Position numbers and translations under genes: made by a program. The notes beneath the pieces are model-generated. The model was not told where the DNA came from. It made no database searches and saw nothing but the letters and a program-made list of their open reading frames with translations. This document shows, piece by piece, positions 51,841-62,765 of a stretch of 64,000 nucleotides of DNA; position 1 is the first letter of the stretch; each line of letters begins with the position of its first letter. The stretch spans positions 5,262,368-5,326,367 of the forward strand of contig NC_048562.1 in NCBI RefSeq assembly GCF_902806685.2, written 5' to 3'. This DNA comes from Maniola hyperantus. Its lineage: Eukaryota > Arthropoda > Insecta > Lepidoptera > Nymphalidae.

Positions 51841-54800
51841 TCGAAGTCGCACTGCTGGGTTCGCTCGTTGAAGTACAGTCCGTCCGAGCAGTACGCTGTC
51901 TGCGGAATGCCTCTCACGCAGTGCCAGTAGCGCTGGCAATCACCCCTAACAAGCCAAATAATAAACATTAGAACAATAATAATCCATACTTAATAGTATA
52001 ATTACGAAAGTGTGTTTCTCTGTCTGTCAGCTTTTCACGGCCCAGCCATTCAACTGATTTTGAAATTTGGTTCAGATATAGCTGGCATCCCGAGGATGGA
52101 CATAGGCTACTTATTATCCCGAAAAATCGACAAGTTCTATGGTCTAATGGACATAATCTATTTGATACAGAGTTACAGACCTCAGCCGTGCCGTAATCCA
52201 CACACACAAATCGAGGGGACAGACCGGTGTTCCAGTAGTAGTATTAGTAATAAAATCATGCTTAAATAGAGTGTTGGATATGTATGATACTAGGAAGACT
52301 TACTTATAAGCCACAAGTCGCGACGCGTCATCCGCTCTTAAGCAATTGAGGCTGGTGTCGAAACTGGGAGACTTGCCGGGGGGTTCGATGTTGAGAGGTC
52401 TGATTTTGTTCGCTACACCATCACCTGTTAGCAGAGAGCCTGAAAGACATTACAGGATTTTTAGAATTAAAATTATAAAGGTGCTGGAATGGCGACCTCG
52501 CATCGTTGGAGAACCCCCCATTAGGTTGACAGACGACATTAAACGTGTCGCAGGGAGTGGCTGGATGTCGGCGGCTCCGTACCTCAAAATGAAAAAGCGG
52601 CCAAGTGCGAGTCAGGCTCGCGCAATGAGGGTTCCGTACTACAGTCGTATTTTTTCGACATTTTGCATGATAATTCAAAAACTATGATGATTAAAAATCT
52701 GTTTTAGAATGTACAGGTGAAGACCTTTCATATGATACCCCACTTGATATAGTCACTCACTTCGAAAGTTGAAAATACTAATTATTAGTTCATGACCACA
52801 ATTAAATTTTTTTGTGTGATCTAACCCTAAATTCACGGTTTTCAGACTTTTCCCCAAATGTCAGCTATAAGATCTACCTACCTGCCAAATTTCATGATTC
52901 TAGGTCAACGGGAAGTACCCTGTAGGTTTCTTGACAGACAGACAGACAACAAAGTGATCAAAGAACCCTAAAAACGGATCACTTTGTTGTCTGTCTGTCT
53001 GTCATGAAACCTACAGGGTACTTCCCGTTGACCTAGAATCATGAAATTTGGCAGGTAGGTAGGTCTTATAGCAGAAATAAGGGGAAACATCTGAAAACCG
53101 TGAATTTGTTAACACAAAAACTAATAATTAGTGTTTTCAATTTCCAAAGATAACCACATCAAGTGGGGTATCATATGAAAGGGCTTCATCTGTGCATTGT
53201 AACACAAATTTTTATTTATTTTTATGCATCATAGTTTTTGATTTATCGTGCAAAATGTCGAAAAAATACGACTAATACGGAACCCTCGCTCGGTGCGCGA
53301 GCCTGACTCGCACTTGGCCGGTTTTTCCTTTTGAGGTAAGGAACACTAAAAAAAGCAAAGATCACTACCGTAAAGTGAGTCGGCGTTGTCACTCAACCAG
53401 TCTTCACCAGAACCTTCGTCGCGCTCTCGGAAGATGCATTTCGTGTGATCGGGCCAGTTGCACGTCTGAAAAGACATACATAGAATAATTTTATTTAAGT
53501 AAAAAAAATACGTAATCATTATACGTAGGTGTAATTCATATGATTTTATTAAACAACCATTTATATTAAAAAATATATATATGTCGGAGAATATTATAAT
53601 GCATACGAACGTACGACGTCATAATCCTTATTAAAACGAGTTGAATAGAACCTACTCGTAAATTAAGAAGTACAATCCATTATCAGTCAATAGTGCTTTC
53701 TGTCGACCCATATCCGTTGTCGAGAGGCTGACAGCGTCGCACGTACGCATTGACAATCTGGAGTAAATGTGTTCTGTGTTGACAATTGGCAAGGATAAGA
53801 AAAACAACATGTCAGACATTGGAAGTCATCACATGGAATTGAATCTAAACGATTCTCCGATATATATTCAAATCCTTGGTGCCAGGTTAAAATACACTAA
53901 TTCCAATTACAGGCGGATAAGTCATGCGAAAGAACTTAGAATTAATAGCTTATGTAAAAACACCAAGAGAGAGCCAGCGCGTGCCAGACCTTCGGTATTT
54001 TATAAAAGTCGAAAGTTTCTCTGCGTATTTCCCAACACAAGGAGCAACGATCAGTGACTATGAAGTTTGGGTCGTGGTCGGTTTGGGAGATAACAGGTAC
54101 CTATACAGTGCGACAAGGCTATCTTTTCGCGTGGCGAAAATTGGAACTAACGTTGCCGTCAAGTGTCCCCTTTGTTCTTGTTTGAATATTCTAAGCCTTT
54201 GTTCTCCAACAGCGCCCCCCTGTCAATGTCATTCAAGTGCCAAGGGAGCCCTGTCGCACTGTAGATAATAAATGGGAAAAAACTTATGTCAAACTTTAAT
54301 TTTAATTTTTTTATATTTTCTTCGGAATAGTAGGTACCTACTCATTAGAAATCACGACATTCATTGCCAAAATCAAATCAAAAAATAATAATCAAGAGTC
54401 TTATACGGCACGGAGACGGCATCATCACTTACCACCAGGTGAGATTGCTGTATAGGGCTAACTTGTATTTGCTAAAAAAAAACTTTACTTACCTGTAGAA
54501 CAAAATCAAAGTGGAGGTTTGCAGGGCAGGTGAACATCACCTCTTCTCCATGGACGCACATGAAGTACTTGGTGCAGTCGTAGAAGTGGGGTAGTAGCAG
54601 GAATATCTGAAAAAATATGTTTAAAAAAATCAAAACAAGAAATCTTTTGCATTTTTTATTTTATTTATTAGGAACACAAACAATACGTTAATTTAACACA
54701 AACTACGACACTTATAAAGAAACAGGCTGATAAACGTATCTATAAAATGTGTACACAGCATTTGCAAAATACCTTGACAAATAAAAAGAACTTAACTAAC

Positions 54801-55603
54801 TACTTAACTAAACAAATAACTAAGTTACTTAGGAGATGAACCCACCGTTTGCATTAATAATATCAGTATGGATAGATTAGAACGGACACCAATTACGCTA
54901 ATTATATTACTCATTTGGTGTTTAAGTTCGATTGGGAAGTCCTCGCCTCGTCCTTCCAATGTTACACGGCCGGCAATTTGGTATTTGACTCCAATTTTTT
55001 TATTACTTTATTATAAACTAGGATAAAAATAATGACGTAAACTGAAAAACTAATTAAATCGATCAAATAACAAAAAGTTATAAGCATTTAAATATTTCTG
55101 ATTAGACAGAGATAGCGATATAACATTTTGACGTCACACCTCACTAATGCCATTGTAGCTTCGTGCGGTTTCATATTTTTCGTTTTGCGAGAAAGGGATA
55201 GATGACCCTCCCACTCCAAAATTAAAATGCCTGTAACTTTGTAAATCTTTGTTGGATTTTAATATTTTTTTCAGCGTACGTCATCATTTTTATACTAGTT
55301 TATAATAAAATAATAATATTTATCAAATTCAAAAGTACGAAAATACCCAATTGCTTTATTTCCGGCCTGGACAGTAATGTACACCATTTTGTATTTTACG
55401 GCCGCCATTTTAGTTTCATAATGCCAGCGATGTCATTTGCTGGTGCGTCCCTGTTTCGATTCCTGACGTGTTCCTGAAGTAAGTTCCACGTACCTCTCCT
55501 TTAGGATCACATGACAGCGTGTTGGGGTCTACGCCCTCGAACGACCCTCGGACAGTGCGAGCTACGCAGCTCACTAAGACAAGAAGTGACACGATATGGT
55601 TAC
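51768..55603 (-). CDS. Secreted protein with two chitin-binding peritrophin-A domains (start exon not found)
   Basis: Exons, minus strand: 55603-55494, 54606-54493, 53465-53369, 52439-52304, 51945-51768. All have GT-AG borders and phases that fit, giving about 210 residues. The first exon starts two bases into a codon and reads NHIVSLLVLVSCVARTV, a signal-peptide core, so only a short initiator exon is missing upstream. Domain 1 (residues about 29-83) reads LSCDPKGE, FYDCTKYFMCVHGEEVMFTC and TCNWPDHTKC. Domain 2 (about 138-195) reads LNCLRADD, GDCQRYWHCVRGIPQTAYC and QQCDFEANVKC. Each has six Cys in the CBM14 pattern. An acidic linker (RERDEGSGEDWLSDNADS) separates them. The protein should act outside the cell on cuticle or peritrophic matrix chitin. 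It ends in KKK. Confidence 0.88.
52000..52135 (-). repeat. B-family fragment in an intron
   Basis: TTACGAAAGTGTGTTTCTCT, CCCGAGGATGGACATAGGCT, TTATCCCGAAAAATCG on the plus strand. Confidence 0.7.
52478..52578 (+). pseudogene. LINE ORF2 C-terminal fragment in an intron
   Basis: Encodes VLEWRPRIVGEPP, RLTDDIKRVAGSGWMSAA, then breaks into a D-family element. Confidence 0.75.
52592..52972 (+). repeat. D-family element, left arm of an inverted pair
   Basis: AAGCGGCCAAGTGCGAGTCA to ACAACAAAGTGATCAAAGAA and CCCTAAAAA. Confidence 0.9.
52973..53338 (-). repeat. D-family element, right arm of the inverted pair
   Basis: ACGGATCACTTTGTTGTCTG to GAGCCTGACTCGCACTTGGC. It joins the preceding copy 3' end to 3' end with almost no spacer. 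Confidence 0.9.
53470..54100. other. Intron stretch; no gene seen
   Basis: A 96-codon frame on the plus strand (53767-54057) shows no domain and lies antisense in an intron of the chitin-binding gene. Confidence 0.45.
54106..54261. mobile_element. TIR element, CAGTGCGACAAGGC ends (hAT-like)
   Basis: Left CAGTGCGACAAGGCTATC, right GGAGCCCTGTCGCACTG: 14 of 15 bases pair as inverted ends. The CAGTG start suggests hAT, but the flanking eight bases do not match, so the target duplication is unproven. Confidence 0.6.
54397..54483 (+). mobile_element. SINE-G 3' tail fragment
   Basis: GGCATCATCACTTACCACCA, GGTGAGATTGCTGTATAGGG, CTAACTTGTATTTGC and an A run, in an intron ten bases from an exon border. 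Confidence 0.8.
55006..55319. mobile_element. TIR element with about 40-bp inverted ends
   Basis: Left TTATTATAAACTAGGATAAA ... GACGTAAACTGAAAAA, right TTTTTTCAGCGTACGTCATC ... ACTAGTTTATAATAA; about 37 of 42 bases pair. The 230-bp interior has no coding frame. Flanks are T/A-rich. Confidence 0.7.
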
Positions 55604-55650
55604 CTGAAAAAAATATTAATTATAGTATTTTTATCTCACGAAGCGACGCG

Positions 55651-56155
55651 CTCTTTACTTGTGACAAAGTGATCCTATAAGGCTTATAGGATCGCTTTGT
55701 TGTCTGTCTGTCTGTCAAGAAATCTACAGGGTACTGGGTACTTCCCGTTGACTTAGAATCATGAAATTTGGCAGGTAGGTAGGTCTTATAGCAGACATTA
55801 GGGAAAAAATCTGAAAACCGTAAAGTTGTGGTTACATTACATAAAAAAAAATTGTGGTCATGAACTAAAAATTTGTGTATTTTTCAATTTTCGAAGTACG
55901 ATAACTATTATCAAGTGGGGTATCATATGAAAGGGCTTCACTTGTGCATTCTAAAACAGATTTTAATTTATTTTTATGCAACATAATGTAACCACGAATT
56001 CACGGTTTTCGGATTAATCCTTTACTAGTGCTATAAGCATGATGATGTCAAAGGGATGTACCCTATAGGTTTCCTTGACAGACAGATAGACAATGAAGTG
56101 ATCCTGTAAGTGTAAGGGTTCCTATCTCATTGAGGTACGGAACTCTAAAAAAGTA
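55651..56155. repeat. D-family pieces, mixed orientation
   Basis: A short plus-strand tail (55660-55672), a minus-strand near-full copy (55673-55985) and a plus-strand 3' half (55985-56155, ending GGTACGGAACTCTAAAAA). Confidence 0.8.
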
Positions 56156-56159
56156 GAGG

Positions 56160-56514
56160 GAAAACCTTGTAAAATTTCACGGTTTTTCCTGTCAAGTCCA
56201 AGATTTTAATATTCATAATAAAATTTGCATTATAATCTCGTATCGCATTACCAATCGATGAAAACATGAAAATCAACTCCGAACTTACATTAGCTACACT
56301 TGTTTGATTAGTTTTTAGATTGGTATCAATGTCTTATCAATTATTTTGTGAACTTGTTATCAAATCATTGCTGTTAATTTTAATCAGTTAGTTACATTTA
56401 AAATTCTTTCGACATTTTTAAAACCGGCGTACATGCAAAATAGCTAACATGCAAAATTCCAAAATAATAATAGCGATTAAGTTATTTACGATTAATTTTT
56501 TTTTAAGAATATTA
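56160..56514. other. No gene seen
   Basis: AT-rich. An isolated donor-like GTAAGT on the minus strand at 56283-56288 could belong to a 5' exon of the chitin-binding gene, but the phase gives a stop. Confidence 0.4.
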
Positions 56515-56669
56515 GCCAAGGTAATTGCTGACTAATATTCCCCTTTCCCCTCCAATTAAGCGTAAAGCTTGTGCTAGGGGTAGGTACGACAATAGTGCAA
56601 CGGGTGGGGTTTGAATCGGTGACTTTCGGTTTTCAGTTCGCTCATTTAACCGTTGAGCTATCGAGGCTT
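56515..56669 (-). mobile_element. SINE-P copy
   Basis: Plus strand: AAGAATATTAGCCAAGG, TAATATTCCCCTTTCCCCTC, GTGCAACGGGTGGGGTTTGA, GACTTTCGGTTTTCAGT and GAGCTATCGAGGC, the inverse of the 9308 copy. Confidence 0.85.
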
Positions 56670-57203
56670 CGTATACCTTAAATTAAAATCGGTAAGATTG
56701 TATGAAAATTGAAAAATCACTTTAAGTGAAACCTGTGAAATACCTGTGACTTAAAAAATTCACTACATGAAAATAATTTCAAATTAGTTAGACCGTACCT
56801 AAAGATGATTTTACTTAGTATTGTGGTAAAAAAAAATGTTAATTCTTCATCTGTGGCATATTTATATTTTGTCTATAGCTAGTATATAGTAGGTAATCTA
56901 TGGTCTATAGCCTGGGCTCAAAAAGACTGGAGCTCAGAGCCGTATAGCCAGTTGAAGAAAAAACAAATTGTCCATGGACAAATGTCATTCTTTTTCTTAA
57001 AAAAACTTGTTTTTGCTTGTTTTTTCGCTTGTTTATACAAAAATTGCCAAATAAATCAGAAAAATTAGAAAGGATAAAGAAACATTAGTTTCAATAAAGT
57101 TAAGTTTTTGAAAAAATTGTGAACAGTGATTGATTTCAAGTCAATAATAAACAAATATTATTTGTTAGTTTGTTATTTTTGCATGTGGGCTGTGATTTAA
57201 ATA
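56670..57203 (+). other. Upstream region of the Rad60-like gene
   Basis: No repeat or TATA box recognised. Two short ATG-lacking stretches; the leader before ATG 57204 is AT-rich. Confidence 0.45.
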
Positions 57204-58973
57204 ATGTCTTCATCGGATTCTGACGATGGCTTTTATAGCAATGTAAATGTATTTAAAAACATTAGACTCGCTCGAGAGCAATTACGAAAAGACCTGGAAT
57301 GCGAAGAGGGTTCAACGAATAATACCGGGAAAAGTCATGAATGCAGCGGTACTGTAGAAAATGATGTAACTGTGACAAAAATTGCGGAAAATTTACGAAG
57401 TAACACTGCTAATGATTCGCTTGTTGATTCAGTGGAGGATGATTTGATTTTGGACGAAATAATTGCAAAAAATTCGAAGCCCGCTCGAGGAAGAGGCCGA
57501 GGTCGGGGCAGGAAAAAGAAAGAAACCACTGTAGAGCCTCCAAAACCCCCTGCAGTTAGTAACACACGAGGTAGAGGCAGAGGTAGAGGTGAAAAAAGAG
57601 GTAGGGCATCGAAAAACAATGTCACAGACACTGAAATAAGTAATGCATTAGACACGATTGAATCATTAAATGGCACAAGTAATAGGCGGAATGGAAGGAA
57701 CAGTTCAACATCACAAGTAGATAATTCAATGATTGCAAATATACTAAACGGATTAACAGGTAGGAGTAGAGGTAGAGGTAGAAAAAGGAGAGCAACTTAT
57801 TCACCAAACAGTTCCGTTGAAGAGGTATTAGACGGTTTACAAACTGGTAATGTTACTAGAAGGGGTCGGAGTTATCCATCACGACGATGTAGAGGAAGGG
57901 GCAATCAATGGCAATCAATCATGAATATGGTGTTACCAAGTATTATGACTTCGAGTTACCCTATATATAGTGTCGGTAATACCGATGAATATTACGATAA
58001 ATCTGATGATGTACCATTATTTAGTAAGCCTACCAGTGATCTTCCAACCAAAGTAACGGACGATGTAGTCATGTTAGATAACGAAGAAACAGATGCAGAG
58101 GACAATGAACCGTTATCCGTGAAAGTCATATGGAAAAGTCTGGATATCTCAAAATTCACGATACGAAAGTACCAAAAGTTAACGCAAATATTTGATCATT
58201 TTTCGCAAAAGGAAAACGTTGGTAAAGACAAGTTACTGTTCACGTACAACAATAAAATCTTAACTTGTAACGATACACCGGCGTCAATAGATTATAATAT
58301 CGCCAAGTTCATAGATGGAGGAGTCGTTAGTCAAAGTATAAAAAACATAGTTCACGAAAAGACTACAATTAACGGAATCCAGATTAAGTTTCAATGTCAA
58401 AATAGTAAAAAGCCTGTAGAAATAACGATTGGAAAAGATGATAAAGTATCGTTAGCGATGACACAATGCGCTGAACGCTTGGAGCTTCCATTGAATAAGC
58501 TAAAGTTTGAATTTGATGGTGACATTGTTGTAGGTAAGACTATTCCCCCCACCCATCGCTGGCTCACTTCAGAGCACGGGTCTCCTCTCAGAGTGAGAAG
58601 GGTTTTAGCCATAGTCTACCACACTGGCCATGTGCGGATTGGTAGACTATTTTACATATATAAATTACATATAAAAAAACCAGCAAAGTTATTTTTTCGA
58701 CATTTTGCACGATAATTAAAAAACTATGGTGCATAAATATAAATAAAAATCTGTTTTAGAATGCACAGGCGAAGTCCTTTCATATGATACCCCACTTGAT
58801 ATAGTTATCTTACTTCAAAAATTGAAAATACTAATTATTAGTTCATGACTACAATTTAATTTTATTTGTGTAATGTAACCACAAATTGCACTATTGTCGT
58901 ACCTACTCCTAGCACAAGCTTGACGCTTAGTTGGAGAGGAAAGGGGAATATTAGTCATTTAACATGGCTAATA

Positions 58974-59007
<34 letters not shown>

Positions 59008-59289
59008 TTCACGGTTTTCAGATTTTTCCCCTAATGTCTGCTATAAGACCTACCTACCTGCCAAATTTCATGATTCTACGTCAACGGGAAGTACCCTGTA
59101 GGATTCTTGACAAACAGACAGACAGACAGACAGTCAACAAAGTGATCCTATAAGGGTTCTGTTTTTCCTTTTAAGGTACGGAATTCAAAGACAATTGCTT
59201 ACATTTTTTAATTTTTTTCAGGCACTAACACTCCACAACAGATGGGTCTAGAAAATGGAGACTGCATTGATGTCATCATACTTAGCTGA
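57204..59289 (+). CDS. NFATC2IP/Rad60-like protein with two SUMO-like domains (465 aa)
   Basis: Exon 1 is 57204-58533 (443 codons plus one base, donor GTAAGA), exon 2 is 59222-59289 (acceptor TTTTTTTCAG); the frame is kept and ends at TGA 59287-59289. The N-terminus MSSSDSDDGFYSNVNVFKNI is acidic. Residues about 93-250 carry several Arg-Gly clusters (ARGRGRGRGRKKK near 94, later RGRGRGEKRGR, RSRGRGRKRR), probably nuclear and nucleic-acid binding. SUMO-like domain 1 covers about 306-377 (VKVIWKSLDISKFTIRKYQ, FTYNNKIL); domain 2 covers about 392-465 (IKFQCQNSKKPVEITIGKDD, LKFEFDGD, then GLENGDCIDVIIL from exon 2). There is no terminal di-Gly, as expected for Rad60-type SUMO-like domains. In this family domain 2 binds the SUMO-conjugating enzyme and the protein serves genome stability. 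Confidence 0.82.
58552..58648 (-). mobile_element. SINE-L fragment in the Rad60-like intron
   Basis: CACCCATCGCTGGCTCACTT, GCACGGGTCTCCTCTCAGAG, CCACACTGGCCATGTGCGGA. Reading through the donor would continue into this SINE until a stop at 58713-58715. Confidence 0.85.
58690..59195 (+). repeat. D-family element split by a SINE-P piece
   Basis: From TTTTTTCGACATTTTGCACG to TTAAGGTACGGAATTC. The body is interrupted at 'AACCACAAA' (58886) and resumes at 'ATTCACGGTTTTCAG' (59009). Confidence 0.85.
58889..59007 (+). mobile_element. SINE-P 3' part nested in a D element
   Basis: Begins TGCACTATTGTCGTACCTAC, thus lacks the tRNA-like head, and ends in about 30 A (58978-59007). Confidence 0.9.
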
Positions 59290-59331
59290 ATTTATTTTTG
59301 ACTAGATTAAGGTTTTTAATAATTCCGTGTC

Positions 59332-59337
59332 AATAAA
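59332..59337 (+). terminator. Poly(A) signal of the Rad60-like gene
   Basis: AATAAA 43 bp after the stop codon; a B-family repeat begins 30 bp further. Confidence 0.65.
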
Positions 59338-59365
59338 GGTCTAAACGCAGTAAATATAGTTAATA

Positions 59366-59582
59366 CTAGCTGATGCCCGCGACTTCGTCCCTGTGGAATT
59401 AGGTTTTTTAAAAATCCCGTGGGAATTTGATTTTCTGGAATAAAAAGTAGCCTATGTCACTCTCCAGCTCTTTATACCCATATACCCATGCAAAAAATCA
59501 CGTCAATCCGTTGCTCCGTTGCGACGTGATTGAAGGACAAACCAACAAACAAACACACTTTCGCATTTATAATAAGGGTACT
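59366..59582 (+). repeat. B-family element
   Basis: CTAGCTGATGCCCGCGACTT to CACTTTCGCATTTATAATAA and GGGTACT. Confidence 0.9.
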
Positions 59583-59780
59583 AATTGACTGACTGACAGA
59601 TCTATCAACGCACAGCTCAAACTACTGGACGGATCGGACTGAAATTTGACATGTAGATAGCTATTATGACGTAGGCATCCGCTAAGAAAGGATTTTTGAA
59701 AATTCAACCCCTAAGAGGGTGAAATAGGGATTTGAAATTTGTGTAGTCCACGCGGACGAAGTCGCAAGCATAAGCTAGTA
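59582..59780 (-). repeat. A-family element
   Basis: AATTGACTGACTGACAGATC to CACGCGGACGAAGTCGCAAG and CATAAGCTAGT. Confidence 0.9.
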
Positions 59781-59784
59781 ATTG

Positions 59785-59925
59785 ATATTAATATTTGTTT
59801 TCCCATGACAAAAGTGGCCCATGTCCGTCCCCGGTATGCAAGCTATCTCTAAGTCTGAACGAAATTTCATATACATCGGAAAAGCTAGCCGACAGACAGA
59901 CACACTTTCGCATTTATTAGGATTT
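59785..59925 (+). repeat. B-family fragment
   Basis: GGCCCATGTCCGTCCCCGGT, ATGCAAGCTATCTCTAAG, CACACTTTCGCATTTATTAG. Confidence 0.75.
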
Positions 59926-60049
59926 GAATTTAATGTTTGTCATGTATAAAAACCTACCTACATCATTTGTTTACCTTTTTATAATAAAAAGATAATACAA
60001 GTGGGTAAGTAAATATCGTATTATTTAACATAATAATGTTTTATTAATA

Positions 60050-60232
60050 ACTAGCTGATCCCCGCGGCTTCGCCCGCGTAGATTTAGGTTTTTAAAGATC
60101 CCGTATAGCCTATGTCACTCAGGAATAATGTAGCTTTCTACTGATGAAAGAATTTTTAAAATCGGTTCAGTAGTTCCAAAGATTACCCCCTACAAACAAA
60201 CTTACAAACATTACCTCTTTTTATAATAGTAT
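60050..60232 (+). repeat. C-family head alone
   Basis: CTAGCTGATCCCCGCGGCTT through TGAAAGAATTTTTAAAATCG to TTACCTCTTTTTATAATAG. It lacks the ACAACGGGCC body found at 22531 and 39891. Confidence 0.9.
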
Positions 60233-60416
60233 AGATATGGATATTATTATTAGAATTACATGTTTTAATTTAGTTGTGTATTGTATTTTGTAAATTTATT
60301 TGTAATAATTAATTATTATTGATTATAATTATTGTAATTTTATTTAAAATGTTTATTTATTTTTACCCGACTACCAAAGCCAAAAGGAAGGGTTATGATT
60401 TTAGCATGGGTTATAA

Positions 60417-60574
60417 GTCCCGCAATTTGCTAATGCGCGTGGCCGCCATTTTAGAGACGTCAGTACTAGACTGAAGTTTCGAGCTGATGGTATATTTTTA
60501 CTTAAATATACGTCAAATGATGTCATTTTGATGTAAATGAGACATGGTTCCAGCGCAATAGCAATTTGCGGGAC
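60417..60574. mobile_element. TIR element M3
   Basis: GTCCCGCAATTTGCTAATGC at the left, GCGCAATAGCAATTTGCGGG at the right. Both sides are flanked by TTATAA/ATTATA-like sequence. Confidence 0.85.
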
Positions 60575-60682
60575 ATTATATTAATGTTTAACTGCCAGAA
60601 GGCTTCAATAGACCTAAATAAACAGACATACACATCGAATGGATCATTTTAGTAAAGTTTGCCTTGATGTTTCCATTTGTAT

Positions 60683-61072
60683 AGTGCATTCAAAATAAAC
60701 TGGCGTGTTTCCACTTGAGACCGTCATTAGCAATAACAGTAGGATTACATTCGACATGCCACGTAAACAAGAGGGGTAATAAACCAAACACTCATACAGC
60801 CGTACTCAGAGTCGCTTAATCGTTACTTAAGTTTAGTTAAAACGAGACAGCTATATTTCTCACATTTAAATCTGTCTCGTTTTAACTCAATCTTAAGTAA
60901 CAATTAGCGACTCTGAGTACGGCTGATAGAGCCCATTAATTTTTGATGGAGTCAAAAATCAAAACGTTTATTCAAAGCAGCCTCATTGAATTCACCCGCC
61001 ACGGCTTAATCCTGTTGTTATTGTTAATGACGGTCTCAAATGGAAACACGCCAGTTTATTTTGAATGCACTA
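60683..61072. repeat. Nested inverted repeat of 390 bp
   Basis: Outer arms at 60683-60748 and 61004-61072 (TAGTGCATTCAAAATAAACT with its exact inverse at the right end) pair over about 65 bp with few mismatches. Inside, inner arms at about 60797-60835 and 60886-60925 (CAGCCGTACTCAGAGTCGCT / AGCGACTCTGAGTACGGCTG, and ACGAGACAG / CTGTCTCGT) form a second, shorter-spaced palindrome. A 69-codon open frame across the right arm is a by-product. Confidence 0.85.
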
Positions 61073-61292
61073 ATATCATGTCGCATTGTCGCACGTTGTT
61101 GCTTCGACGTAAAACACTACGTATATTTACGTACCGATCATTTTTTTTTTAAATTTGCGTTTTTTTAAATCACTGCACTTCCTTGAATAGCACTTTAATT
61201 AGGACTATTGGATTTTTTGTATTTCCCTAATCTTATATAGATTTTGTTTACACTAGCATTTTCACGCGAGTTTGCTTAGGAAATTAAAAAAC

Positions 61293-61665
61293 CTGGCCAA
61301 ATGCGAGTCAGGCTCGCGCAACGAAGGTTCTGTACTACAGTCCTATTTTTTCGACATTTTGCACGATAATTCAAAAACTATGATGCATAAAAATAAATAA
61401 AAATCTGTTTTAGAATGCACAGGTGAAGACCTTTCATAATATGATACCCCACTTGATATAGTTACCTTACTTCGAAAATTGCAAATACTAATTATTAGTT
61501 CATGACCACAATTTAATTTTTTTTGTGTGATGTAACCAAGAATTCACGGTTTTCAGATTTTCCCCTAATACCAGCTAAAATACCCACCTACCTGCCAAAT
61601 TTCATGATTCTAGGTCAACGGGAAGTACCCTGTAGGTTTCTTGACAGACAGACAGACGCATTCGC
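61293..61665 (+). repeat. D-family element
   Basis: CTGGCCAAATGCGAGTCAGG to GTAGGTTTCTTGACAGACAG; the final GGAACCCT end is missing. Confidence 0.85.
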
Positions 61666-62135
61666 TTTACCGAATTTTATATTAATATCTATGAAAACAA
61701 AGTTCAGGTGGACCCAAAAACAAAATGCTATCGCAAAATAGCCTTTACTGCATCGCAATAAAGTGCGACATGTTTTGAATTGCCCGCAAATACATAATTA
61801 GATAATTATAATTATTGTAAGGAACAATACTTGTAAAGATTAAGTTGTTATCTTTATTGTTGTAACTATAAGTATATTGCAAATATTTTTTATCAAAATT
61901 TACCAATACAATGTCAATGGCATTTGATCACACTTTGAAACTAGTTTCGAGACAGGAAAGGGTGGGTAATTCCGTTTATCCACCCTAAAACTCTTCCTAT
62001 AGGGTGTACACTCAGAAACGTGTGTCCATCCATCCACCCCGGACTATAAAATAATATGCATATAAATTCGCCATACGAAACGAAAAAAGCTGGCTTATTA
62101 CATTTATCCGAAACGAGAAAGAAAGAAAACGTTTA
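61666..62135. other. No gene seen
   Basis: Contains TTCCGTTTATCCACCCTA near 61972, related to 63146-63166, part of an old repeat. Confidence 0.45.
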
Positions 62136-62139
62136 TTTT

Positions 62140-62191
62140 TAGGGTTCCGTACCTCAAAAGTTAAAACGGAATCGTTATAGGATCACTTTGT

Positions 62192-62222
<31 letters not shown>

Positions 62223-62583
62223 CTGTCAATAAACCTACAGGGTACTTCCCGTTGACCTAGAATCATAAAATTTTGGCAGGTAGGTAGATCTTATAGCTGA
62301 CATTTGGGGGAAAAATCTGAACTTCGTGAATTTAGGGTTAGATCACACAAAAAAAATTAAATTGTGGTCATGAACTAATAATTAGTATTTTCAATTTTCA
62401 AAGTAAGATAACTATATCAAGTGGGGTATCATATGAATGGTCTTCACCTGTGCATTTTAAAACAGATTTTTATTTATTTTTATGCATCATAGTTTTTGAA
62501 TTATCGTGCAAAATGTCGAAAAAATACGACTGTAGTACGGAACCCTCATTGCGCGAGCCTGACTCGCACTTGGCCGGTTTTTT
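62140..62583 (-). repeat. D-family element, near full length
   Basis: TTTAGGGTTCCGTACCTCAA to GACTCGCACTTGGCCGG. Together with 61293-61665 it forms an inverted pair with a 0.47-kb spacer. Confidence 0.9.
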
Positions 62584-62699
62584 TTTAAATCGTGCCACTC
62601 ATTATCTTACACCTATAAAAAAATATTAAAAAATCAACAGTAACATTGCTTATGTACCTGCTGTATATTTACATATTGTATTATTTTGTTTTGTAAAAA

Positions 62700-62765
62700 A
62701 GAGGAACTGCTCAGTTTCTTGTAGGCTCTTCTCAATAGAATCTGCTTTCCGAACCGGCGCGGTGG
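62700..62765 (+). mobile_element. Retroposon tail (T family)
   Basis: CTCAGTTTCTTGTAGGCTCT, TCTGCTTTCCGAACCGGCGC. Confidence 0.6.

Noticed and set aside
53767..54268. Two overlapping open frames of 96 and 114 codons
   Set aside because: Antisense to the chitin-binding gene within an intron, one runs into a TIR element, no domain seen.
57335..57807. Open frames antisense to the Rad60-like exon
   Set aside because: They are shadows of the Arg-Gly-rich coding sequence and show no domain.
58534..58715. Rad60-like protein ending at 58715 without splicing
   Set aside because: The extra residues come from a SINE-L and random sequence, whereas splicing at 58534/59222 completes the second SUMO-like domain.
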